Source of the DNA: Yoonia maricola
GTDB lineage: Bacteria > Pseudomonadota > Alphaproteobacteria > Rhodobacterales > Rhodobacteraceae
Length of the DNA: 64,000 bases
Reading direction: 5' to 3'
NCBI RefSeq assembly: GCF_002797915.1
Contig: NZ_PGTY01000004.1
Span: 1 to 64,000, forward strand
Each line of letters begins with the position of its first letter. Position 1 is the stretch's first letter. The notes below the pieces were generated by a model. That model saw nothing but the letters and a program-made list of their open reading frames with translations. It did no database searches and was not told the DNA's origin. Position numbers and translations under genes: made by a program. Positions 44,561 through 52,702 of the stretch are shown here, piece after piece.

Positions 44561-45634
44561 TTAAAGCGCCGCTTCGGTTTTGGGATCAAAGAGATGGACT
44601 TCATCCCCTTGCACCGTGAATTCACGTTCTTCGCCGGCCCGAATGGGGGCGACAGTATTGACTTCAATCGATACCCGCTGACCACCAAGCTCAGAGATCA
44701 GCACAGATTGCGCACCGATGTATTCCGAAAGGATCACCGGCATCTTCAGCCCACCGGGCCCTTCAGCAAAGCTGGATGGGCGGATGCCCAGATGGATGTT
44801 ACGGTCGCGGTGAGCCTGCAAGGCACCCTTGCGCGCATCCGGCAGCGGAATGGAAAAACCATCGCCCTTGGCGCTTAGCGTCCCGGCCTCGTCCACCAAT
44901 TCAGCATTCAGGAAATTCATCGTCGGCGATCCGATAAAGCCCGCGACAAACTTGTTCGCCGGGCTACGGTACAGCTCTTCTGGGGTCCCTGCCTGCATGA
45001 TCTCGCCAAACTTCATCACCACGATTTTGTCGCCCAGCGTCATCGCTTCGACCTGATCATGGGTCACATAGATCATGTTCTTCTTGATCCGCTGGGACAT
45101 CAGCGCCAATTCGGCACGCATCTGCCCGCGTAGCTTGGCGTCGAGGTTCGACAGTGGTTCATCAAACAGGAAAGTGCCCGCATCACGCACCAGCGCACGG
45201 CCCATCGCGACGCGCTGTCGCTGACCGCCGGACAATTCTGCCGGTTTGCGGTTCAGATACGCGGTCAGATCAAGGGTTTCGGCCACTTCTTTGACGCGCT
45301 TATCGATATCGGTCTTGTTCATGCGTGCCAGACGCAGGGCAAAGGACATGTTCTTGGCCACGTCCATATGCGGGTAAAGCGCGTAATCCTGAAACACCAT
45401 CGCCAGATCGCGTTCCTTGGGTTCCAGTTGCGATACATCACGATCACCGATCATGATCTCGCCGCCGGTGACACTTTCCAATCCCGCGATCATGCGCAGG
45501 GTCGTGGACTTGCCACAGCCCGACGGGCCGACAAGCACGGTGAACTCCCCATCCGCCATCTCAAGGTTAAGGTCCTCAATCACCGTCAAAACGCCATAAT
45601 CCTTGCGCAGATGTTGCAGTCTAATCTCTGGCAT
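44561..45634 (-). CDS. Sugar ABC transporter ATP-binding protein (UgpC/MalK type)
   Basis: A 357-residue ABC ATPase with Walker A GPSGCGKST, signature LSGGQRQRVAMGRAL, Walker B FLFDEPLSNLDAKLR, switch YVTHDQVEAMT and a C-terminal TOBE regulatory domain. The start at 45634 (MPEIRLQHLRK) has a GGGGAG ribosome site; the frame stays open far upstream but that part is antisense to the GntR gene and was rejected. First gene of the minus arm, starting 42 bases from a GTATAC palindrome. Confidence 0.94.
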   Translation of the reverse strand: MPEIRLQHLRKDYGVLTVIEDLNLEMADGEFTVLVGPSGCGKSTTLRMIAGLESVTGGEIMIGDRDVSQLEPKERDLAMVFQDYALYPHMDVAKNMSFALRLARMNKTDIDKRVKEVAETLDLTAYLNRKPAELSGGQRQRVAMGRALVRDAGTFLFDEPLSNLDAKLRGQMRAELALMSQRIKKNMIYVTHDQVEAMTLGDKIVVMKFGEIMQAGTPEELYRSPANKFVAGFIGSPTMNFLNAELVDEAGTLSAKGDGFSIPLPDARKGALQAHRDRNIHLGIRPSSFAEGPGGLKMPVILSEYIGAQSVLISELGGQRVSIEVNTVAPIRAGEEREFTVQGDEVHLFDPKTEAAL

Positions 45635-45675
45635 TGACGATCTTCTCCCCCTCGTTGTGCAAAGGGAAACATCAG

Positions 45676-45687
45676 TTTGTATACAAA
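45676..45687. promoter_or_regulatory. GntR operator, copy 1 (TTTGTATACAAA)
   Basis: A 12-base perfect palindrome in the divergent spacer between the ABC importer operon and the GntR gene. The same core plus the flank AAAGCA recurs at 46493. FCD-type GntR regulators often bind TNGTATACNA-like sites, so this is the likely autoregulatory site covering both divergent promoters. Confidence 0.75.
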
Positions 45688-45782
45688 AGCAACATAAAAT
45701 ATTCAAATATCCGGGTTTTAGTGGTTTTGCGCCAAAGAACATGCTAGAGCCAAGGGGGGCGTATGCGAATAGAGGGGCGATC

Positions 45783-46439
45783 ATGGACAAGAACAGTACA
45801 TCTTTGCGGGCGTCGACCGGCCAGCGCATTGAAAGCGCTTTGCTGGATGACATTGCCTCTGGCCAGTTGGCGCCGGGTGAACGTTTGGACGAAACAAAAC
45901 TTGCCCACCGTTTCGATGTCTCGCGTACGCCTGTCCGTGAAGCACTCAGCCGTCTGACAGCGCAGGGCGTGCTGGTCAGTGGTGAAAAACGGGGTGTTCG
46001 CGTCGCCCAGTATTCGCGCGAAGAACTGGCGCAAATGTTTGAAGCGATGCAGGAAATAGAAAGCGTTTGCGCACGTTTAGCCAATCAACGCCTGACTTTG
46101 CTGGCGCGATCCGAGATTGAGGCGGCACAAGAGAATTGCAAAGCCGCAGCCGAAGCAAATGACCGTCTTGCCTATATCCGTGCGAATGAGGCGCTGCATC
46201 TTGCGATCTACCGTGCAACGGATAACCGTTATATCTGCGATCTGGCCTCTGACTTCCGGCGCAAGACCGGGCCGTTTCGTGCGAAAAAACTGGAAACGCA
46301 GGCGGATCTGATTGCATCGGTGCAGAACCATGAAGAATTGCTCGCCAAGATATTCTCAGATGATACGCAGGTTGCCGTTGACGGTATGCGTAAACACATG
46401 ACTGAGAGTTTTATGCGTGTTTTGGCAGTGAATAACTAA
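45783..46439 (+). CDS. GntR-family regulator with FCD domain
   Basis: A 218-residue regulator. The winged helix-turn-helix (LAPGERLDETKLAHRFDVSRTPVREALSRL region, about 28-57) is followed by a helical FCD ligand domain with metal-type residues (ANEALHLAIYRATDN and MRKHMTESF). The ATG at 45783 fits the family length; the frame is open far upstream but that region carries the operator. Two copies of a GTATAC palindrome flank the gene, so it most likely represses both arms of the sugar locus in the absence of an inducer. Confidence 0.93.
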   Translation: MDKNSTSLRASTGQRIESALLDDIASGQLAPGERLDETKLAHRFDVSRTPVREALSRLTAQGVLVSGEKRGVRVAQYSREELAQMFEAMQEIESVCARLANQRLTLLARSEIEAAQENCKAAAEANDRLAYIRANEALHLAIYRATDNRYICDLASDFRRKTGPFRAKKLETQADLIASVQNHEELLAKIFSDDTQVAVDGMRKHMTESFMRVLAVNN

Positions 46440-46492
46440 GCTTAACTGCTGGGTTTTGAAAAATTCGTAGCTAACTGTAGACACTTTTATAT

Positions 46493-46506
46493 TTTTGTAT
46501 ACAAAA
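46493..46506. promoter_or_regulatory. GntR operator, copy 2 (TTTTGTATACAAAA)
   Basis: A 14-base perfect palindrome 26 bases before the metallo-beta-lactamase-fold gene. It shares the 16-base block TTTGTATACAAAAGCA with the copy at 45676. Its place just ahead of the plus-arm catabolic genes indicates direct repression of that arm by the adjacent GntR. Confidence 0.78.
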
Positions 46507-46532
46507 GCAGGGACTCGACATTGGAGGACCTT

Positions 46533-47465
46533 ATGGGCGTCGCAGAAACGAAGATTTATCCCATCAACACTGGCTGGCTCGAAGCTGACCTTGGCACGTA
46601 TATTTTCTGGAAAGGTCCCGCAGGCAAAAAGATCTGGAACCCGGTCTATTGCCACTATGTTGATACCGGCACCCACAAGATCCTGATCGACACCGGGCTT
46701 TGCGACGAAGAACGCGCCACCAAATATCACCATAAATGCGACAAGCGCGGTTGCCTGCAAGTACACGAACACCTTGAACAAAAGCTGGGCGTGCACCCGG
46801 ATGAGATTGACGCCATCGTCTTTACCCACCTGCACTGGGACCATGTGCAGAACATGAAACAGTTCAAAAACGCCCGCTACATCGCGCCCAAGGCCGAGAT
46901 TGAAATGGCCTTCAACCCGCTGCCACTTTATTATCGCACCTACGAAAGCGGCTATCTGGGGATTGAGCCCGCATATGCAGGTTGCGTATTCGAAGCGGTC
47001 GAAGACGAATGCGAGGTGCTGCCCGGTATCACCATGTTCCATACCCCCGGCCATTCGGTTGGGCATATGGCTGTGACTGTGGAAACCAGCATGGGCGATA
47101 TTGTGGTTGCCGGTGATGCGATCTTTCAGGAACGCAACATGGAGCCTAACCCGGACGAAGGTTGGCGCTATTGGGTGCCTGCACGGTTTGTAAACTCTTA
47201 CGAGGGTTGGAAATCTGTCGAAGAACTCGACAAGCGGGCTGATTACATTCTGGCCTGTCACGACAAGGTTGCGAACGCGCGGTCCGACGTGTTCCCTTAC
47301 GAAGGCATGCCACTGCGCAAACGTCGCCAAGTGATACCCGGTTATCAGTTTTATTTCGGTGACATGGCAGCGGGTATGGCGAACAAAGCGGCCGCCGCCC
47401 TGACCAAGGATGAGGCCGCGGCCTATATCGCAAACCTTGTCCCACCAACGCCGGACCCAAAATAG
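46533..47465 (+). CDS. Metallo-beta-lactamase-fold hydrolase, AHL-lactonase-like
   Basis: A 310-residue enzyme with the HLHWDH metal motif (99-104), a further His in FHTPGHSVGH, Asp in VAGDAIFQE and a C-terminal His (ILACHDK). This is the AttM/AiiA-like branch, which opens lactone rings. The ATG at 46533 is 5 bases after GGAGG; a TTG before it was rejected. In this catabolic locus a sugar-lactone or other lactone substrate is more likely than a quorum signal (inference). It lies directly behind operator copy 2. Confidence 0.88.
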   Translation: MGVAETKIYPINTGWLEADLGTYIFWKGPAGKKIWNPVYCHYVDTGTHKILIDTGLCDEERATKYHHKCDKRGCLQVHEHLEQKLGVHPDEIDAIVFTHLHWDHVQNMKQFKNARYIAPKAEIEMAFNPLPLYYRTYESGYLGIEPAYAGCVFEAVEDECEVLPGITMFHTPGHSVGHMAVTVETSMGDIVVAGDAIFQERNMEPNPDEGWRYWVPARFVNSYEGWKSVEELDKRADYILACHDKVANARSDVFPYEGMPLRKRRQVIPGYQFYFGDMAAGMANKAAAALTKDEAAAYIANLVPPTPDPK

Positions 47466-47468
47466 GCG

Positions 47469-48278
47469 ATGCAACAGATCGACAGCATACTGGCCATCGC
47501 AGATCAGTATGACGCTATTGTCTTTGATCAATGGGGGGTGCTGCACAACGGCACTTCCCCTTATCCCGATGCAGTGGTCACGATTGATGCGCTGAAAGGC
47601 AAGGCGCTGGCGGTGCTGTCGAACTCTGGCAAGCGTGCGGACGTGAATGCAGACAGGATAACGGGCATGGGGTTTGCACCTGATGCCTTTGGCATTGTGA
47701 TGACATCAGGTGAGGCGCTTCATCTTGAGTTTGGGAGTGGTCGCTTGCGCGACATCAAAACATTGTTGCCAATGACTGCCGCTGCAGGGGATGCCGCCAA
47801 ATGGGCCGGTGCATTACCGGTGGTCTTTACAGACACTATTGATCAAGCCGACGCGGTTTTGCTGATGGGCCTGCCAGATGCGACCGAACACCCAAAACAG
47901 CAAGCTATCCTTGACCGCGCACGCGCCTTGAAGCTGCCGCTCATCTGCTCCAACCCCGACCATGCTTCGCCACGTGCAAACGGCAAAACAGTCCAATCTC
48001 CCGGTGCGCTGGCCCACGCTTATGCTGATGCCGGTGGGCGGGTCATGTTCTATGGCAAACCACATAAGGCAATCTTTGATGTGTTGTCTGATGCGTTAGG
48101 CAGACCAGACCCCAAACGCGTTCTGATGGTAGGCGACAGCCCGGAACATGACATCGCGGGCGCGCAGACGGTGGGCTGGGACAGCCTGTTCATCGCAGGT
48201 GGGCTTCATGCTGATGCAACGACCAATCTTTTCGCAGGCCACCCGCCTGCGACTTACATAATCCCAACGCTCAGGTGA
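47469..48278 (+). CDS. HAD-superfamily class IIA protein (TIGR01459-like)
   Basis: A 269-residue HAD protein. Motif I is FDQWGVLHNG: the nucleophile Asp20 is kept but the usual second Asp (D-x-D) is Trp. Later, GKPHKAIFD and VGDSPEHDIAGA provide motifs III and IV. This DxW form is typical of one class IIA subgroup, whose phosphatase activity is uncertain. Starts 3 bases after the lactonase-like gene. Could hydrolyse a sugar phosphate of the pathway. Confidence 0.85.
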   Translation: MQQIDSILAIADQYDAIVFDQWGVLHNGTSPYPDAVVTIDALKGKALAVLSNSGKRADVNADRITGMGFAPDAFGIVMTSGEALHLEFGSGRLRDIKTLLPMTAAAGDAAKWAGALPVVFTDTIDQADAVLLMGLPDATEHPKQQAILDRARALKLPLICSNPDHASPRANGKTVQSPGALAHAYADAGGRVMFYGKPHKAIFDVLSDALGRPDPKRVLMVGDSPEHDIAGAQTVGWDSLFIAGGLHADATTNLFAGHPPATYIIPTLR

Positions 48279-48283
48279 CGCTT

Positions 48284-49237
48284 ATGACCGGACCCTCCCC
48301 AGATTTCTGCGCCTTTTCTGCCCGCTTGGGGCAAGACCCGCTGCGCGTCCAAGGCCCCGGCGGGAATACGTCGATCAAGATGGGTGCGGTCATGTGGATC
48401 AAAGCCTCTGGTACTGAATTAGCAGATGCTGAACGTGCCTCGATCTTTGTGGCTGTCAATCGCGATGCCGCCAAGGCAGAGGCCGCAGGCGATGGTGACG
48501 GCAGTTGCAAGGACACAGTGATTGATCCCGCCAACACCCTCCGCCCATCGATTGAAACGACATTTCACGCAGCTCTCAATTGGCCAGTCGTCGCGCATAC
48601 GCATTCCATCGCCACACTGGTTCATGCGATCAGCCCCGAAGGACGCGAGGTCGCCGCAGAAAAACTGGCCGACCTGCATGCGGTTTTTGTGCCTTATGCC
48701 AAACCCGGTCTGCCGCTGACACGCGAAATTCTTGCGCGGGTCACGCCAGACACACAGGTCGTGATCTTGCAAAACCACGGGTTGATTTGCTGCGGGAAAA
48801 AAGTGGCCGAGGCTGACGCGATCATGCAAACGGTCGAAGACCGGCTGGCGATGCCTGTGATTTCCAACACGTCTGCGGATGGGACGACATCAATGGAAGG
48901 GTTCGAAACTGTCCACGAAAGCTGGATGGCACATGATCCCCGGGTCTGCGATCTGGCGCTTGGCGGATCCTACTACCCCGATCACGTCGTCTTCCTTGGC
49001 CGGGCCTTGCCTACCGCAGACCACGATGAAAAACCGCCAGTTGTGCTCAAACCCGGTGAGGGTGTGTACTTGCGGAGCGGCGCTACATCATCGCAACGCG
49101 CGATGATCAAATGCCTGTCCGATTGCCTGTCGCGCCTGCCCGCAGAGTGGACAGCTGAACCCATTGGGACCGAGGCCGAAGCGGCCCTTCTAAACTGGGA
49201 TGCTGAGAAGTACCGCCAAGCCTTGGCCGCAAGATGA
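48284..49237 (+). CDS. Class II aldolase family protein (second of two)
   Basis: A 317-residue protein. The phosphate loop GPGGNTSIKMG (24-34) with ASGTEL, zinc histidines in VAHTHSIATLVHA and QNHGLICCG are present. It is about 100 residues longer than the class II aldolase at the other end of the locus, with a C-terminal extension. The ATG at 48284 is preferred over a GTG at 48275 that overlaps the HAD stop; both are possible. Overlaps the kinase gene by 4 bases. Confidence 0.87.
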   Translation: MTGPSPDFCAFSARLGQDPLRVQGPGGNTSIKMGAVMWIKASGTELADAERASIFVAVNRDAAKAEAAGDGDGSCKDTVIDPANTLRPSIETTFHAALNWPVVAHTHSIATLVHAISPEGREVAAEKLADLHAVFVPYAKPGLPLTREILARVTPDTQVVILQNHGLICCGKKVAEADAIMQTVEDRLAMPVISNTSADGTTSMEGFETVHESWMAHDPRVCDLALGGSYYPDHVVFLGRALPTADHDEKPPVVLKPGEGVYLRSGATSSQRAMIKCLSDCLSRLPAEWTAEPIGTEAEAALLNWDAEKYRQALAAR

Positions 49238-50511
49238 CAGGCCGCCTGTCACTGGGCATTGATCTGGGTACATCCGGTGTGCGCACCGCGGTGATTGATG
49301 CGGCGGGTCATGTGTTGAGTACCGTCAAAACCACGCATCTGCCGCAGCAGCCCGACGCAATTGACGCCAGTAAATGGTGGCAGACCGTTCAGGATTGCAT
49401 CAAGGCGCAGGCCAATGCGCTCAAGGATGTTGGTCACAACATTGCCGATGTGCGCCATATCGGCGTTGACGGCACATCTGGCACGATGGTGTTGACGGAT
49501 GCGACCCTACGACCCGTCACTCCGGCACTGATGTATAACTCTTCTGGTTTCACCGATGAGGCGGCTGAGATCGCAAAATATGCCCCGGACATCCATATCA
49601 CCAAAGGCAGCAATTCTGCCCTTGCGCGGGCGCTGCGCTTGCAAGCGCATGATGCGGAAAGCCGCGCAACCTATCTGTTGCATCAGGCCGATTTTATCGT
49701 CGCCCATTTGCGGGGCGAAGGCGGCGTAAGCGACGAAAACAATACATTGAAACTGGGCTATGATCCTGAGACAGGAACGTGGCCTGACTGGTTTACTCAG
49801 TTGGGGTTGCGCACCGAACTGCTGCCATCGGTCGTGCCTGCCGGCACGGCGCTTGGGGTCATCTCCCCCGATATCGCGGCCACGCTTGGGCTGAATTCTG
49901 ACACCATCATCCACGCAGGCACCACCGATAGCATCGCAGCATTCCTTGCCACTGCCCCGCTGGAGACAGGTAGCGCTGTCACGTCGCTTGGGACGACTTT
50001 GGCGATCAAGATCCTGTCGCCCGTGCGTATCGATGAACCCCAAATGGGGCTTTATGCGCACAAGCTGGGGGATGTCTGGCTTGTTGGCGGCGCATCCAAC
50101 ACCGGAGGCGGGGTGCTTATGGGACTCTTCGACACACAGACGCTGACAGAGCTTTCACAACAAATCGACCCCAGTGTTGCCAGTCCGCTTGATTACTACC
50201 CGCTACTTCAAAAAGGCGAACGGTTCCCGATCAATGATCCCGATCTTGCGCCGCGTCTGACGCCGCGCCCGGACAATGATGTCGATTTCCTGCATGGCGT
50301 TCTGGAAAGTATCGCGCGTATTGAACGGCAAGCCTATGACGCGATCACCGCACGCGGCGGCCCCAAGCCGGCGCGGCTATATACTGCGGGTGGCGGGGTG
50401 CAGAATGCAGTTTGGACAGCAATCCGGGCGCGGGTATTGGGAATCACACCGACAGAAACGGATCAAACCGAAGCCTGCGTTGGCATAGCAAAGCTTATTA
50501 ATTCCGACTAA
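49234..50511 (+). CDS. FGGY-family carbohydrate kinase
   Basis: A 425-residue sugar kinase with the two ATPase-fold halves: GIDLGTSGVRTAVID at the start, GVDGTSGTMVLTD, HAGTTDSIAAFLATAP and AGGGVQNAVW near the end. It resembles the D-ribulose/D-xylulose kinase branch; catalytic Asp is probably in the GIDLGTSG or TTDS region. It phosphorylates the imported or lactone-derived sugar before aldolase cleavage (inference). Last gene of the plus arm; its stop sits inside a small CCGAC/GTCGG hairpin. Confidence 0.9.
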   Translation: MTGRLSLGIDLGTSGVRTAVIDAAGHVLSTVKTTHLPQQPDAIDASKWWQTVQDCIKAQANALKDVGHNIADVRHIGVDGTSGTMVLTDATLRPVTPALMYNSSGFTDEAAEIAKYAPDIHITKGSNSALARALRLQAHDAESRATYLLHQADFIVAHLRGEGGVSDENNTLKLGYDPETGTWPDWFTQLGLRTELLPSVVPAGTALGVISPDIAATLGLNSDTIIHAGTTDSIAAFLATAPLETGSAVTSLGTTLAIKILSPVRIDEPQMGLYAHKLGDVWLVGGASNTGGGVLMGLFDTQTLTELSQQIDPSVASPLDYYPLLQKGERFPINDPDLAPRLTPRPDNDVDFLHGVLESIARIERQAYDAITARGGPKPARLYTAGGGVQNAVWTAIRARVLGITPTETDQTEACVGIAKLINSD

Positions 50512-50624
50512 ATTTGTCGGATTGACATATCTTATAAAATCGCTCAGGTTTGTTAAAAGCTCCAGCCACCCCTGTTCCTAACAAGGGAAGCCCGACATTT
50601 GCCTGATGAAAGGACTTCTCGCCC

Positions 50625-50792
50625 ATGCAGCGACCCCAGGACGCAACGCCAATGCCACCGCGCGATTCTCACCTGAATGTTCCTTCCAAGGATGAAGTTC
50701 TGCGTGTCTTGCAACAAGATGACAGCAGCCGCGCCGGGCTCCAGCTTGAGTGGATGCTGGACCGTTGCAACATGCGTGAACGGGGGGTGTGA
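50625..50792 (+). CDS. Small unknown protein coupled to hemP
   Basis: A 55-residue frame (MQRPQDATPMPPRDSHLNVP...) whose stop overlaps the hemP start (TGATG). Ribosome site AAAGGA about 11 bases upstream. It has a helical middle (KDEVLRVLQQDD) and two C-terminal arginine/cysteine turns. Not recognised. The coupling to hemP and the clean frame support it as a gene. Confidence 0.5.
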   Translation: MQRPQDATPMPPRDSHLNVPSKDEVLRVLQQDDSSRAGLQLEWMLDRCNMRERGV

Positions 50793-50959
50793 TGGGATTG
50801 CAAAAGGCCCCCCCAGTCGCAGCCTCCGTGCTGCAAAATTTCCCCAGCTACGATGCGCGCGAGCTGATCAAGGACGGCGATCAGGCCCATATCATCTTAG
50901 ATGATCAAGTCTATGTGCTGCGCATCACCCGCGCAGGAAAGTTGATTTTGACAAAATGA
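50792..50959 (+). CDS. hemP: Hemin uptake protein HemP
   Basis: A 55-residue protein with the HemP signature near the C-terminus: HIILDDQVYVLRITRAGKLI followed by LTK. HemP proteins are small and occur in iron-controlled haem uptake operons; in some bacteria they act as regulators of haem receptor genes. Start overlaps the small upstream ORF, stop overlaps the next gene by 4 bases. No haem receptor gene is in the window. Confidence 0.9.
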   Translation: MGLQKAPPVAASVLQNFPSYDARELIKDGDQAHIILDDQVYVLRITRAGKLILTK

Positions 50960-51435
50960 GCGATAGGACTGAACTGCCCGGTGGTGGCACTGTCGGACTG
51001 TTGGATGACTGTGATGCGATCAATGCGGCCTCCATTGTTTATTTGCGTATGTGGTGCAGCAGTCCTGACACCCAAGCCAGCATGCTTGCCGATCTGACCA
51101 ACACGCTGGGTGCGGCGCGCGGTGATAAAGCCGTCGAGACGTTTGCCCAAATCTGCAGATTATGCACGCGTTATGGCAGGCGGCCACTGGCGCGCCATGG
51201 GTTAGGGTGCCGCTGCATTGGTGCAGATGAAGCCAGCTTTGCCCAGCTGATTGCGACAGCTACCGAAGGCGACCGCGACGATGCGATGTTGATCGCTATC
51301 CTTATGGTGCGGCCTGACATGGCGCCGATCCTGATCAGCCTTGCGACGACCTTTGGCCTTGCGCTGAAGCAAATGAACCTCGCCGCGCCCAAGACGGTGA
51401 AGCAGGCGGCAGCTTACCAACCGACATTACATTAG
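50956..51435 (+). CDS. Unknown protein linked to hemP, paralogue A
   Basis: A 159-residue soluble, mostly helical protein, overlapping hemP by 4 bases. The block from NTLGAARGD through DEASFAQLIATATEGDRDD to MAPILISLATTF aligns with the protein encoded at 52075-52503 on the other side of dps (NTPGAAQ, DEAWLVRALMAAAQNDGDS, HISFLINGIA). So the two are diverged paralogues. Position with hemP and dps suggests a role in iron or haem handling; function unknown. Confidence 0.75.
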   Translation: MSDRTELPGGGTVGLLDDCDAINAASIVYLRMWCSSPDTQASMLADLTNTLGAARGDKAVETFAQICRLCTRYGRRPLARHGLGCRCIGADEASFAQLIATATEGDRDDAMLIAILMVRPDMAPILISLATTFGLALKQMNLAAPKTVKQAAAYQPTLH

Positions 51436-51452
51436 CGGCTGTGGACAAAAAA

Positions 51453-51473
51453 ACGGGCCGCAAAGCAGCCCGT
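51453..51473. terminator. Bidirectional terminator between paralogue A and dps
   Basis: Stem ACGGGC/GCCCGT with a short inner helix and AAA loop. On the minus strand it is followed by seven T residues, so it ends the dps transcript well; on the plus strand it is followed by CTTTTC. It lies 18 bases after the paralogue A stop and 23 bases after the dps stop. Confidence 0.85.
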
Positions 51474-51495
51474 CTTTTCAGTCTTTTCGTAACAC

Positions 51496-51966
51496 TTACG
51501 CCAGATGGGACCGTAAGAACCACGCGAATTTTTCGTGTGTCTGGCCCCGTGCGATGCACAGGTCCTCTGTCAGCGTGTCGCCATGTTTGGCCGCCAGCTC
51601 ACCACATCCGGCAACCGTTGCCGCAAGCGTTTCCTGTGCGTCCAACATGATCTTAATCATGTCCTTGTCGCTGGCGTGGCCATCGTGTTCTGCTACTTTT
51701 GAACGTTTCAGCATTCCTGCAAGCATTCCTTCGGCGTGAACGTCAATCGCACGAATGCGTTCAGCCAGATCATCCTGCGCGGTAAAGTGATCTTCGTAAA
51801 TTTGCTGGAAAAGTTCATGAAGCGGGGCAAAAGCCATGCCTTTAACATTCCAGTGAAAGTTCTGCGCCAACATTGTCGTCACAGCGGTTTCCGCCACTGA
51901 CTGGTTCAAGGCTTCGGCGATTTGTGTTTTGGCGTCTGTGCTCAGCGCCATGGCTGTCTGTGTCAT
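51496..51966 (-). CDS. dps: Dps-family DNA-binding ferritin-like protein
   Basis: A 156-residue four-helix protein. Ferroxidase-site residues typical of Dps are in NFHWNVKG (His), the helix with AQDDLAERIRAID (Asp, Glu) and HELFQQIYEDHF. The protein stores iron and protects DNA from peroxide. The start at 51966 has a GGAGA ribosome site; a Met five codons upstream was rejected. An Irr-type control element lies about 100 bases before the start. Confidence 0.93.
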   Translation of the reverse strand: MTQTAMALSTDAKTQIAEALNQSVAETAVTTMLAQNFHWNVKGMAFAPLHELFQQIYEDHFTAQDDLAERIRAIDVHAEGMLAGMLKRSKVAEHDGHASDKDMIKIMLDAQETLAATVAGCGELAAKHGDTLTEDLCIARGQTHEKFAWFLRSHLA

Positions 51967-52063
51967 TGCCGGTCTCCGCATTTGAATAGATAGTGCTGGC
52001 TGGCATCAAGCTGGCTTGCTTGATTCCATACATAGACTAGGTTTTTTCACAGACAAGTACTTT

Positions 52064-52078
52064 TTAGAATAATTCTAA
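52064..52078. promoter_or_regulatory. Iron control element (Irr/ICE-type box) upstream of dps
   Basis: TTAGAA-TAA-TTCTAA, a 15-base inverted repeat within TTTTTAGAATAATTCTAATT, matches the TTTAGAA-N3-TTCTAAA element bound by Irr in alphaproteobacteria. It is 98 bases before the dps start and overlaps the last codons of the gene upstream. Irr regulates iron storage and uptake genes according to haem status. Confidence 0.75.
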
Positions 52079-52503
52079 TTCTTGCTGAATTCCGCAGCGA
52101 TTCCGTTGATCAGGAAACTGATGTGCCGTTGGTGTATCTTGGCGACGCGCGATCGGATCAAAAATGTCAGGCTGTCCCCATCGTTTTGCGCAGCGGCCAT
52201 CAGGGCACGGACCAGCCATGCCTCATCAAATGACAATTCAACGGTTCCCGGCTGAAAGAACACAGGTTTGGTTGTAATCGCCTCGCGCAGGCACTGAAAC
52301 AAGGCTTGCGCATAAGCATCCTGTGCGGCGCCGGGTGTATTGGCGATCAGCGCACAGGCTTCAAACAAATCAGTGCGTGCGGCGACGCGACATCGCAATG
52401 CCACAACGCGCAGGGCATTCAACACACCGCGCCATTGGCCGGGCAAAAGTTGCGCCGGACGTGGGGCTGGCTGTGGTGCGTGAAGCGGAGCAACTGACAG
52501 CAT
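52075..52503 (-). CDS. Unknown protein next to dps, paralogue B
   Basis: A 142-residue, mostly helical protein with a proline-rich N-terminus. It shares a diagnostic series of blocks with the hemP-linked protein encoded at 50956-51435 (NTPGAAQ, then FDEAWLVRALMAAAQNDGDS, then HISFLINGIA). A half Fur-like sequence AATCATTATC lies 31 bases before the start. On the same strand as dps and 108 bases upstream of it, with the iron control element at its end. No known domain recognised. Confidence 0.7.
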   Translation of the reverse strand: MLSVAPLHAPQPAPRPAQLLPGQWRGVLNALRVVALRCRVAARTDLFEACALIANTPGAAQDAYAQALFQCLREAITTKPVFFQPGTVELSFDEAWLVRALMAAAQNDGDSLTFLIRSRVAKIHQRHISFLINGIAAEFSKN

Positions 52504-52702
52504 GTCAAAAAACCTTCATAGCGCGGGTGAGACAATCATTATCACCATTTCCTGAGTATATCTATAAGGATTTAGGTGAAGGTAAAGGCCTGATCAAGCA
52601 AGCCGTGGCAGTATATCTTGTTTTTAAGAATTTTGTGGCCGCTAGTGTCGCAATCCTTCATGGCGATTTGGAACATCTGACCGAATCAACATCGTTTAGA
52701 CC

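Noticed and set aside
45635..46084. N-terminal extension of the sugar ATPase frame
   Set aside because: It runs antisense through the GntR gene; the family N-terminus and ribosome site are at 45634.
46356..47546. 396-codon minus-strand open frame opposite the lactonase-like gene
   Set aside because: It mirrors a strong plus-strand enzyme with complete metal motifs, and its own protein shows no family features; a shadow of codon bias.
50503..50521. Hairpin TCCGAC/GTCGGA at the kinase stop as a terminator
   Set aside because: Only 6 base pairs, 7-base loop and no T-run; too weak to call.
52525..52543. Fur box before paralogue B
   Set aside because: Only the right half (AATCATTATC) fits; the left half matches poorly.
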